From Pararhizobium polonicum (GTDB taxonomy: Bacteria; Pseudomonadota; Alphaproteobacteria; Rhizobiales; Rhizobiaceae), in contig NZ_CM004502.1 in NCBI RefSeq assembly GCF_001687365.1, forward strand, positions 1 through 64,000: a stretch of 64,000 nucleotides of DNA, given 5' to 3'. A model generated the notes under the pieces. It worked only from the letters and a program-made list of their open reading frames with translations. It was not told the DNA's origin and made no database searches. The position numbers and the translations under genes were made by a program. Shown piece after piece: positions 53,084-60,120 of the stretch; positions within the stretch are counted from its first letter, which is position 1; every line of letters starts with the position of its first letter.

Positions 53084-53350
53084 ATGCCTCAGACCCGGCC
53101 ACAGACGTCTTCTCCCCGCCGTGTCGGCGTGCGGGAGTTTCGCGGCAACCTTACGTCTTTCCTCAAACAGGTCGAGGATGGCCAGCGGTTTGTTCTCACC
53201 TCCCATCATAAGGTCGTCGCGGAAATCGGGCCGCCATCAAAGGACACTGTCGTTCGCAAGCCCGGCGCGTTGCGCGGGAAGATCAAAGTTGCCGAAGACT
53301 TCGACAGCCTGCCGGCAGACGTCCTCACCTCCATGGAAGACGAGGCGTGA
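53084..53350 (+). CDS. Phd/YefM-family antitoxin
   Basis: 88 residues. The Phd-type DNA-binding N-terminus is visible as RVGVREFRGNLTSFLKQVEDGQRFVLTSHHKVVAEIGP, with the toxin-binding tail KVAEDFDSLPADVLTSMEDEA. The ATG at 53084 is chosen over an earlier in-frame ATG (53039) that would span the operator. It overlaps the toxin gene. Confidence 0.85.
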   Translation: MPQTRPQTSSPRRVGVREFRGNLTSFLKQVEDGQRFVLTSHHKVVAEIGPPSKDTVVRKPGALRGKIKVAEDFDSLPADVLTSMEDEA

Positions 53351-53745
53351 GGTTACTCCTCGATACGCATGCCTTGTTGTGGTGGTTGAACGACGACGTA
53401 AAGCTCGGGAACCATGCGCGTGGTCTCATCGGCGATCCTGAGAACGACGTCCTCGTCAGTGCTGTCTCCCTTTGGGAAATCACCGTGAAGCTCCGGATTG
53501 GCAAACTTGATGCCAATATAGAAGAGATCCTTGCGATCTTGCCAGATCAGGGATTCGATCGGCTGGATATCACGGATGCGCATCTTATCGCTCTTGCTGC
53601 TCTTCCGCTTCATCACCGTGATCCGTTCGATCATCTCCTCATGGCGCAGGCCGTGGCGGAGGGAGCGTATTTCGTTTCGCAGGATCGGAATGTCGGGCTC
53701 TACGGCATTCCGTTCGTGACTTGTTCGGATCCTGTCGCCTTGTGA
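53347..53745 (+). CDS. PIN-domain toxin (VapC-type)
   Basis: 132 residues. PIN fold with LLLDTHALLWWL (Asp at 6), SLWEITVKLRIGKL (Glu), HRDPFDHLLMAQAV (Asp pair) and FVSQDRNV. The THALLWW group pairs with Phd antitoxins. GTG start at 53347 overlaps the antitoxin stop. A plasmid-addiction role is likely. Confidence 0.88.
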   Translation: MRLLLDTHALLWWLNDDVKLGNHARGLIGDPENDVLVSAVSLWEITVKLRIGKLDANIEEILAILPDQGFDRLDITDAHLIALAALPLHHRDPFDHLLMAQAVAEGAYFVSQDRNVGLYGIPFVTCSDPVAL

Positions 53746-54206
53746 ACCTCGCGGGTTTGTTTCTGCGGACGAAGCCGACTCCGATCGCTCAGATGCGACG
53801 CTGCCGATCGCGGTGTGTCTAGCGGATACCAGCGTTGGGACGGCAGGGCGCTGGCAGGCGAGTTGGTGAAAGCCCGTTTCCGATGTCCCACGCGAACCGC
53901 TTCACCCGATATTCCCGAACGGTCCGCAGGCGGCGATGCGGTCGCGGTACCGACCTCGCGGACACGCAAAAGTGTGATGTCGGCGGGAGGAGTGCCTATC
54001 GCGCGCAGCAACTGCGACCAGGCGAGGGCCGGACGTTGACCCGGATGGCGGCGAAGCGCTGAGCGGGCGCGAGGCCGATATCCCGCAGCGCTGGACCGGG
54101 CAGCCATGGGTTTGTCGCGCCCTTCAGTTGCCCCGAACCATTCCCGTTTTATGTCGCTCGTATAGACGACCGCCTGCTTTTGCGGCCAACCCCTAAAGGG
54201 GTAAGA
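53746..54206. other. spacer without recognisable gene
   Basis: Frames here are short and none has a recognised domain or ribosome site. One minus-strand frame (from 54215) is open for 171 codons but its composition is Arg/Ser/Pro-rich, as expected by chance in GC-rich DNA. CCCCTAAAGGGG just before 54207 is a small extra hairpin. Confidence 0.5.
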
Positions 54207-54287
54207 CTCGGGCAAAAATTATGCGAAATTCTATTTCAGTTGTTTGCTCCTGGCGGAAAATAGAATTTCGCATAATTTTTGCCCGAG
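54207..54287. repeat. 30-bp perfect inverted repeat
   Basis: The 30 bases at 54207-54236 (starting CTCGGGCAAAAATT) are repeated in perfect inversion at 54258-54287 (ending TTTTTGCCCGAG), with a 21-base spacer. The element is A/T-rich inside while its surroundings are GC-rich. It could be a small inverted-repeat mobile element, a protein-binding centre, or a structure that forms in single-stranded DNA during transfer. No target duplication is obvious. Confidence 0.8.
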
Positions 54288-54360
54288 CTGACCGCAGCAG
54301 GTCGGCCGTCTCTTCGTGCGCCATCGGGAATGGTCCCGAGCAACCGAAGGAGCAAGTACC

Positions 54361-54684
54361 ATGGCCACCACGATCGCAACCCTGACGCAGAAGACCGACG
54401 GCATCCTCGAAGGCGTCTTCGCCACCATCCGGGTCAACGCCCCGATCGCCATCATCCCGAACGCCAACAAGGCGAGCGAGGAAGCCCCCGACTACCGTGT
54501 CATCCACCGCAAGACCGGCTTCGAGATCGGCGCGGGCTGGAACCGCATCGCCCGCCAGACCGGCGAGGAATACCTCTCGGTGAAGCTGGAGGCTCCCGAG
54601 ATCGGTGTGATCTTCGGCAACCTCGCCCAGGCACCCGGCGGCGACCCGAGCAAGAAGGTGATCCTCTGGAACAATCCGAACTGA
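54361..54684 (+). CDS. DUF736 family protein
   Basis: 107 residues: TDGILEGVFATIRVNAPIAIIPNANKASEEAPDYRVIHRKTGFEIGAGWNRIARQTGEEYLSVKLEAPEIG. This is the full DUF736 domain, common beside tra genes of alphaproteobacterial plasmids. Fold knowledge suggests a small beta-barrel (possibly nucleic-acid binding); function unknown. GAAGGAG before the ATG at 54361. Confidence 0.9.
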   Translation: MATTIATLTQKTDGILEGVFATIRVNAPIAIIPNANKASEEAPDYRVIHRKTGFEIGAGWNRIARQTGEEYLSVKLEAPEIGVIFGNLAQAPGGDPSKKVILWNNPN

Positions 54685-54693
54685 ACGGCGAGC

Positions 54694-54725
54694 GCCGGCC
54701 CCGAGCGATCGGGGCCGGCTTCGGC
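54694..54725 (+). terminator. intrinsic terminator after DUF736
   Basis: GCCGGCCCC (54694-54702) pairs with GGGGCCGGC (54711-54719) and an inner GA/TC extends the stem. The following T tract is poor (TTCGGC). Confidence 0.6.
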
Positions 54726-54755
54726 GAGTGAGGCAAGCCGGCTTGGACGATTGTG

Positions 54756-54790
54756 GGAATGATCGCGGGCATCGAGCCCGCGATCATTCC
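54756..54790. repeat. 15-bp perfect palindrome
   Basis: GGAATGATCGCGGGC (54756-54770) and GCCCGCGATCATTCC (54776-54790) are perfectly inverted around ATCGA. There is no T tract, so a terminator is unlikely. The 340 bases from 54685 to 55024 otherwise contain no gene I can support. Confidence 0.7.
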
Positions 54791-55024
54791 ACTTGGTGCC
54801 AAACGAGACCAAACCCTGTCTGCTCAGAACGCCAAGTCTGCCGTGAGCGTCGCGCCGCCTCAAGGACATCGCGGCCCCCTCCAATTTTCAGCCGACGCCC
54901 TGAAGGGCGCCGTCAGAAAATCGGTTCCTCCGCTCGCCGCCTCCGGCGGTCGCTACGCGATCCTTGACCCGGCCCGATCCTCACGACCCCGGGCGTCATC
55001 TTTCACACTATCAAGGAGATGACG

Positions 55025-55192
55025 ATGACGTACGAACTCGAAATGCAAGTCGAGGAGCTGCGCGCTGAACTGGGCCACTGCGACCCCGCCGAGCGCCACC
55101 AGATCGCCGCGGAGCTGGAACGAGCGCGCGCCACACTGATGGCGGCAGTCGCGTCACAGGAGGGCGCGACCGACGCCGAGCCTCCCCACTGA
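55025..55192 (+). CDS. small coiled-coil-like protein
   Basis: 55 residues: MTYELEMQVEELRAELGHC, then AERHQIAAELERARATLMAAVA and an acidic tail. Heptad-like charged repeats suggest a short coiled coil. AAGGAG (55013-55018) is six bases before this ATG. The stop codon lies in the loop of the terminator hairpin. Confidence 0.65.
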   Translation: MTYELEMQVEELRAELGHCDPAERHQIAAELERARATLMAAVASQEGATDAEPPH

Positions 55193-55201
55193 GGGAGGCT
55201 C
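55178..55201 (+). terminator. terminator hairpin overlapping a stop codon
   Basis: GAGCCTCCC (55178-55186) and GGGAGGCTC (55193-55201) form a 9-bp stem around CACTGA, which contains the stop of the small gene. The following TTGCCTT is a weak T tract. Confidence 0.6.
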
Positions 55202-55290
55202 TTGCCTTACCATCCGGGTCCGCCACGCCGGATCGACCGGCGCGCCAGCCCGCTGCGCCCCCACGTCATCGCCTCCTTCTATCAACAACT

Positions 55291-55551
55291 TTACAACATC
55301 TTGCCAATCGGCCTTGTCCGGTATCCGCGCGCACGCTTCGCACGCAGTAGGTCGAGAAAGAAGGAGACGGCTTCTTCCGCCCCGTCGAAATGATGAACCA
55401 TCGATTGGCCGCCGGAGCCAATCCGGCCCCACCGCCGCGTCAGGCAAGGCGTGCCGAACAGCGTCGGCTCGATCGACAGCGCATAGAACCGCGCCATGTT
55501 CCTGTCCACGTCGGTGCGCTCGATATAGAGGTGATAGGGTTGAGCCAACAT
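55291..55551 (-). CDS. WGR-domain protein
   Basis: 86 residues consisting of one WGR domain: YHLYIERTDVDRNMARFYALSIEPTLFGTPCLTRRWGRIGSGGQ, then EEAVSFFLDLLRAKRARGY. WGR domains bind nucleic acids (in PARPs and MolR-type proteins). Start at 55551 (MLAQPYHLYI) fits the domain; the frame is open to 55587. Minus strand, alone. Confidence 0.8.
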   Translation of the reverse strand: MLAQPYHLYIERTDVDRNMARFYALSIEPTLFGTPCLTRRWGRIGSGGQSMVHHFDGAEEAVSFFLDLLRAKRARGYRTRPIGKML

Positions 55552-55846
55552 GGCGGAAGAATCGCCGGTCGCAACTGCGACGTCCAACGAGACTTATGAA
55601 TCGGTCGGGACGCATCGATTCATTTCCGTGATGATCGTCGGAGCCGGCGAGCCGGGAATCTGGGCGAGCCGGCCGATGGCCGACCGGGCTCTACTCGCGC
55701 CGTTCCGTCGCTCACCGGGCCGGCTTGCGCCGTCTCGGCCTTCGGTGACGATCCCATCTCGCGGGATGAGACGACCGGATAGACCGGTCGCCTCACCGCA
55801 AGGGGATGCCCCTCGCGCACCCCTCCGGCTGAACGCCGGATGCGGA

Positions 55847-55875
55847 CCGCGCCCCAGGGGCGCGGGGCTCTTTTT
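55847..55875 (+). terminator. intrinsic terminator
   Basis: CCGCGCCCC (55847-55855) and GGGGCGCGG (55857-55865) form a strong stem, followed by GGCTC and T5. No + strand gene ends close upstream, so its source transcript is unclear; the 55552-56059 gap holds no other supportable feature. Confidence 0.6.
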
Positions 55876-56059
55876 CTGACTTCCCATTTTACGCCCGCCC
55901 ATCCGGCCTCAAGGACGGCGCGGATGCTGCGATTTTCTGCCGCCGCCCTGAGCAGCACCAGCAAATCGAATCATCCGCTTGCAAGCCGCGTTCCGCGGTC
56001 CTCGACCCCGCCTGGGCAACGACGTCGACACCTTTCGTCAGAAACGAAAGGAGACAATT

Positions 56060-56506
56060 ATGACTGAATTCAATCCTGTCGAACTCATCAGCAAGGTCGA
56101 GCGCATGCGCGGTAAAGTTCTAGCCAGCCATTGCGCATGCAAGATAGCGTTCGCTCGCGATCTGCATGGCAAGCTTCTCGAAAAGCTCGATGCAATGGTT
56201 GCCGCCCTCCATTCAGAGATCGACACCGAGTGTGAGCTCGCCGCACACAAAGGAACGCCGGACGGTGAGGCATGGTATGAACTCTACTACATCTGCACGA
56301 GCTTCGAACGTCGTTGGATCGAGAGTGGGCCGATTTCGCTGCTGGATTCGATCTTGGAATTCGTCATCGCGGAAGGCGAGGGAGAGGGATGCCTTGCCGG
56401 CCTCGACTACACCGAGGTACCGGCACGTGAACTTGAAGGGCTTTCCGAGATCATGGATGAGATCGCGCGAGGAACCGGCGTCAGGTTCATCGCGGCACGC
56501 GTCTGA
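56060..56506 (+). CDS. unknown protein
   Basis: 148 residues: MTEFNPVELISKVERMRGKVLASHCACKIAFARDLHGKLLEKLDAMVAAL, helical, with acidic end EGEGEGCLAGLDYTEVPARELEGL. GAAAGGAG sets the ATG at 56060. Not recognised; followed by a strong hairpin, so likely a single-gene unit. Confidence 0.65.
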   Translation: MTEFNPVELISKVERMRGKVLASHCACKIAFARDLHGKLLEKLDAMVAALHSEIDTECELAAHKGTPDGEAWYELYYICTSFERRWIESGPISLLDSILEFVIAEGEGEGCLAGLDYTEVPARELEGLSEIMDEIARGTGVRFIAARV

Positions 56507-56510
56507 AGAA

Positions 56511-56536
56511 GAAAGGAGGCGCTCGCGCCTCCTTTC
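56511..56536 (+). terminator. intrinsic terminator
   Basis: GAAAGGAGGCG (56511-56521) and CGCCTCCTTTC (56526-56536) form an 11-bp perfect stem with loop CTCG, four bases after the stop of the preceding gene. Confidence 0.65.
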
Positions 56537-56727
56537 AGTCTGCCACCGGACACGGCTTTCGAACGCGTCGTCGCCGTGATCGATCCAACGCCGCGCTGAT
56601 ACGGATCGCGTTTCGCGATCCGGACTTGCTCCGATCTCTCTCGCGGAATAGACTCACTAAAATCCGATAGTTTGATCCGGCGGGCCAATCGAATGGGCGC
56701 ATCCAGATCGGCAAGGGAGATCGTGCG

Positions 56728-57123
56728 ATGATCGAAAATCACACTGCCGTTAGCGCCAGCCCACAGCCCGAAACGCAGAACCCGCTTTCTCGTATGTTGC
56801 GCTTCCTCATCCGAATGACCAGCGCGCTCGTCATCGGGATTGCGCTTGGTATTTTTCACTGCGCCTGGCATCTCGCGTTCTTCCTGCTTTGCATGTTCCG
56901 CCCGGTCGTCAATGTGCTTGTGCTTGGCGGGGTCATCATGCTGCCGGTCTCGTTCGCCGCCTTCGTAAAGCCCGAAACCGCCAACGGGATGCCGTTCTGG
57001 GCGATTCTCCTGATGGCGGTCGGCTTTATCAGCTTTGCGATGGGCTATTCGAAGTTCGTCGAATGGTTCGCGCCGCCGGGCGAGGCCGATCCGTTTGAAC
57101 GTTATCGGCGCCGCGACTGGTGA
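56728..57123 (+). CDS. small membrane protein of unknown function
   Basis: 131 residues with about three hydrophobic segments: LVIGIALGIFHCAWHLAFFLLCM (about 34-56), VVNVLVLGGVIMLPVSFAAFV (about 60-80) and FWAILLMAVGFISFAMGY (about 90-107). It ends in a charged tail FERYRRRDW. Inner-membrane location is likely. Not recognised; upstream of the tra genes. Confidence 0.7.
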   Translation: MIENHTAVSASPQPETQNPLSRMLRFLIRMTSALVIGIALGIFHCAWHLAFFLLCMFRPVVNVLVLGGVIMLPVSFAAFVKPETANGMPFWAILLMAVGFISFAMGYSKFVEWFAPPGEADPFERYRRRDW

Positions 57124-57220
57124 TAAGCTTCAGGCCCGGTGGTGAACCCCTCGCTTTAGCGGTTTATGGAGGGTAGGATCTTGCAATCTGGTGTAACTGC
57201 CGTTCGACGAGGGAAGCAGA

Positions 57221-57466
57221 ATGTCGACTATAGAAGAGGCGCAGATTTCGACGACGACCATTCAAGACCAAGTTGGGATCGCGCTGGAAGCGTTACAGCG
57301 AGGTTTCGAAGGACGGATTATCAACGGCTATGGTGTCTACGCCGACCCGTCGAGCCGGCATCGAGATTTGCTTGAGGCGCGCAAGGCCATTGAAGTCGCA
57401 CTTTCTGCAATGACGTCGACGCGGTGGCCAACCGAAGCGCAATACGAAAAGGCCGAGCAAGCCTGA
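57221..57466 (+). CDS. small protein of unknown function
   Basis: 81 residues: MSTIEEAQISTTTIQDQVGIALEALQRGFEGRIINGYGVYADPSSRHRDLLEARKAIEVALSAM. GGGAAGCAGA upstream is a moderate ribosome site. Not recognised. Its end lies 12 bases from the end of traG on the other strand. Confidence 0.55.
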   Translation: MSTIEEAQISTTTIQDQVGIALEALQRGFEGRIINGYGVYADPSSRHRDLLEARKAIEVALSAMTSTRWPTEAQYEKAEQA

Positions 57467-57477
57467 CATTCCGAAAC

Positions 57478-59391
57478 TCAGGGCTTGACGAAACGGTTGA
57501 CCTTGGCCTCCGCATTCATGTCCTTCCGTCTGAAGTAGATCGCCCTGCCGCTCCGGATCGGGCTATGTCCCTGCACGACGATGATCTGCTCATCCTTCCT
57601 CATCGACTGCGTGATCTCGTGGGGCATGATTAGCGGCCGGCGTTGAAAATTGACGCTCTCCGATTTACGCGATGCGCTGTTCTTCGTGTCCCAGCCGATG
57701 TTGCGGGAACTGCCCTTCACCTCGACGGTCATCTCCCCGCATTGCGCCGAGACGTTGCGCGCCGTTTCCAAGGCTTTGATCGCCGCGTAGCTCGCGAACG
57801 CGCAGCCGTCGATCCAGGAGACCGCGCCGTCTTTTCCAAAATGCCGCTCAAGCTGACCGACGGACTGGTAGAGGAGCATCATGCTGATGCCGTACTTGCG
57901 ACCGCGGTCGCGCGCCTCTTCGAGCACACGCATGTAGCCGAGCAAATCGACCTCGTCCAACATGAATAGCGCCCGGCGGTGGAACGCGCCGTCCGCCTCG
58001 ATCATCGCGTTGATGAGAGACCCGACGATGACACGTCCAATCCCGGGATAGGAACGCAGGATTGACGCGGGGATATTGAGGAACACGTCTTTCTTGCCGC
58101 CGGTGAGATCGCTGGGCTTGAACGTGTTGCCGCATACGAGGGCCGCATAATTGTCGAGCGATAGCCATTGCGTATCCTTCGACGCGGTCGAATAGACGCC
58201 AGAGAACGTCTGCTCGGTCATGTTGACGAAAACGCCCAGCGTTTCGCTGATGAACTTCGATGCCGAATGTTGCTGAACGTCACGGAGCATTGCGAGCACG
58301 GACGTCTCCGGCTCGGAGACGATCTGCCGGAGACTGCGCAGGTTTCGCCGCCCTGCATATTCGGGCGACAACATCACATGCGCCAGCAGGCCGGTCAGCA
58401 GGTTATGCGCCTGCGATTGGAAATATGAGCCGGTCGACGATTCGAAGCGCACGCTTTCGGACAAAAGCATGTGGGCGATACCGACGATGTCCTGTTCCTT
58501 CTGCTTCGACGTCTCGATGCCATCAAGCACGTTGAAGCCCATAATCGGGTTTGTCGGGTCGAGCACCATCACCTGACGTCCAAGTCTCTCCCGCCGATGC
58601 TCGACGACCATCGGCGCGACCTCCGTGGACGGGTCGAGGCAGATCAGCGGTCCGGAATATCGAAGCGCCGTCGGGATCACGTTGCTGGTGGTTTTGTACC
58701 CACCCGACCCCGCGAAAAACAGCATATGGGTGGAATCGAAGTCTTGCTTGTATGTGAGCAGCGGTGCTTTTCCGCCCTGTCCCCAAGTCGCCGGATCGTT
58801 CGGATCGAACGGCAGTTCATGGACGATTTCCTTGTCGACACGATACCGCTCGCCCACGACAATCTCGCCGTCGTCGGGAAAGAGCCGGCCCGCCGCAGAC
58901 ATGGACAGCCAGTCCGCATCTCCGAAGGTGCCGCGCTTGGCGCGCTTCACCGGTTCGGACACGACCGTAGAGATGCGTGCGGACACGGCAGTTGCCATGA
59001 AGCCGACGACGGCGCCGACGACAGCCACCATGTCGATAAACGACAGTGCCTGGTTCCAAGTGACTCCGCCGCTCTGAACGGATGGCGAAAGCCGGCCGAA
59101 TTCACGCAGCGCATAAAAGCCGGCGACGGATAGGAAGCAGATGAGGGTGGCCATCGCGATCGGTCTTCGCCGATGCAACGGCAAAGACCAGACGGTCAAA
59201 AGCCCCGCCAGCGGTCCGAACAAAAGAACCGGCACGGGAGAGGCTCGAAGGAACCAGTATTGTGTTTTTCCGGTCATGCCCGCGGCAAGTTCTGGCCAGC
59301 GCCAGCCGACGACATAGGCTGCAAACGCCGTCACTGTGATCGGCACGAAAGTAAGCAACAAGCTGGGATGCGGCTTTGCCCTGATCGTCAT
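57478..59391 (-). CDS. traG: TraG/VirD4-type coupling protein
   Basis: 637 residues, normal length. N-terminal membrane segments (LLLTFVPITVTAFAAYVVGW and PVPVLLFGPLAGLLTVW) are followed by the ATPase: Walker A FAGSGGYKTTS (about 229-239) and Walker B RALFMLDEVDLLGYM. It couples the relaxosome to the type IV secretion channel at the inner membrane. Its start overlaps traD, giving a traC-traD-traG operon leaving oriT. Confidence 0.95.
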   Translation of the reverse strand: MTIRAKPHPSLLLTFVPITVTAFAAYVVGWRWPELAAGMTGKTQYWFLRASPVPVLLFGPLAGLLTVWSLPLHRRRPIAMATLICFLSVAGFYALREFGRLSPSVQSGGVTWNQALSFIDMVAVVGAVVGFMATAVSARISTVVSEPVKRAKRGTFGDADWLSMSAAGRLFPDDGEIVVGERYRVDKEIVHELPFDPNDPATWGQGGKAPLLTYKQDFDSTHMLFFAGSGGYKTTSNVIPTALRYSGPLICLDPSTEVAPMVVEHRRERLGRQVMVLDPTNPIMGFNVLDGIETSKQKEQDIVGIAHMLLSESVRFESSTGSYFQSQAHNLLTGLLAHVMLSPEYAGRRNLRSLRQIVSEPETSVLAMLRDVQQHSASKFISETLGVFVNMTEQTFSGVYSTASKDTQWLSLDNYAALVCGNTFKPSDLTGGKKDVFLNIPASILRSYPGIGRVIVGSLINAMIEADGAFHRRALFMLDEVDLLGYMRVLEEARDRGRKYGISMMLLYQSVGQLERHFGKDGAVSWIDGCAFASYAAIKALETARNVSAQCGEMTVEVKGSSRNIGWDTKNSASRKSESVNFQRRPLIMPHEITQSMRKDEQIIVVQGHSPIRSGRAIYFRRKDMNAEAKVNRFVKP

Positions 59392-59621
59392 TCTGCCGCC
59401 TCGACCATGAGTGGCATACCACCATCCAGCATCGGGGTCTTGAAAGCCTTCTCACCGATGCCCCGAAGCCGCCGATGTTCGAATGAGCTTGGCGCGATCC
59501 TCGCAAGCTCCAGCAATCCCCCGAGCAGGAAAGCGCGGTCCGCCGTCGACAGTCCTGCCCGCACGACGATGCCGCCGAGCAGGAACTTTTCGCGCGCTTG
59601 CCTTTTCCGGTCAGCTGTCAT
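59388..59621 (-). CDS. traD: conjugal transfer protein TraD
   Basis: 77 residues, MTADRKRQAREKFLLGGIVVRAGLSTADRAFLLGGLLELARI, the small Ti-type TraD of the traCDG operon. The start at 59621 overlaps the traC stop by 11 bases; the frame is open further but lacks family similarity. Role: accessory relaxosome/coupling factor, not the F-type TraD. Confidence 0.9.
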   Translation of the reverse strand: MTADRKRQAREKFLLGGIVVRAGLSTADRAFLLGGLLELARIAPSSFEHRRLRGIGEKAFKTPMLDGGMPLMVEAAE

Positions 59622-59898
59622 GAGGAACCTCCGTCGTCGCTCCAGTCCCGCCACCTGGCTGTCCACTCGGTGGAGAAGATGCGCGAGCAGCCCCTTTCTT
59701 CTCTGCTTTGCGAAATCGGGCCGCGATCTCTTCGAAGATGTGATCGACCTCCTCGTCGGAGATCTCCATTTCAGCCAGCCCCGACTTCGTTGCCGCACGG
59801 GCAAATCGATCAGCGGATTTGACTATTAAAGTTTTTCTGCGCTCCCGTAGTTTTTCGATTTGTGCATCAATATCGAGAATTGACGGTTTGGCGGCCAT
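59611..59898 (-). CDS. traC: conjugal transfer protein TraC
   Basis: 95 residues, MAAKPSILDIDAQIEKLRERRKTLIVKSADRFARAATKSGLAEMEISDEEVDHIFEEIAARF. N-terminal coiled coil followed by an acidic helix, typical of Ti-type TraC, an oriT/relaxosome accessory protein. First gene after oriT on this side. Confidence 0.9.
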   Translation of the reverse strand: MAAKPSILDIDAQIEKLRERRKTLIVKSADRFARAATKSGLAEMEISDEEVDHIFEEIAARFRKAEKKGAARASSPPSGQPGGGTGATTEVPHDS

Positions 59899-59998
59899 TA
59901 TCCGATCCTTTCCAATTGCAACAAACTTTCCGCTTTCCGATTTAACTGACTAGAAAATAGTAGTCAAATAAGCTACCTTGCACAAGTCCCCAAAACGT

Positions 59999-60100
59999 CG
60001 ATGCCGGAAATCCGGCTTGGGCCGTCTTCCGGAGAAGCGGCATCGGCCCTTCGGTCCGATCGGTTTGAGGGCGCAATATACGTCGCACCCGCGACGTGCT
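59999..60100. other. oriT: oriT (Ti/RSF1010-type) with nic region
   Basis: The traC-traA gap contains GAGGGCGCAATATACGTCGC (60067-60086), close to the oriT core of Ti plasmids. CGTCGC and GCGACG (60081-60086 and 60091-60096) form an inverted repeat beside it, and CGATGCCG/CGGCATCG (59999-60006, 60038-60045) a second. On the minus strand TTGCG-CCCTC resembles the RSF1010-type nic site GTGCG-CCCT, placing the cut between 60072 and 60071. The nick position is inferred by analogy. Confidence 0.85.
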
Positions 60101-60120
60101 TGGAAGGTCTGGAGACGACA

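Noticed and set aside
53700-54215. 171-codon minus-strand frame
   Set aside because: Composition is that of GC-rich shadow sequence, no ribosome site, and it partly overlaps the toxin gene.
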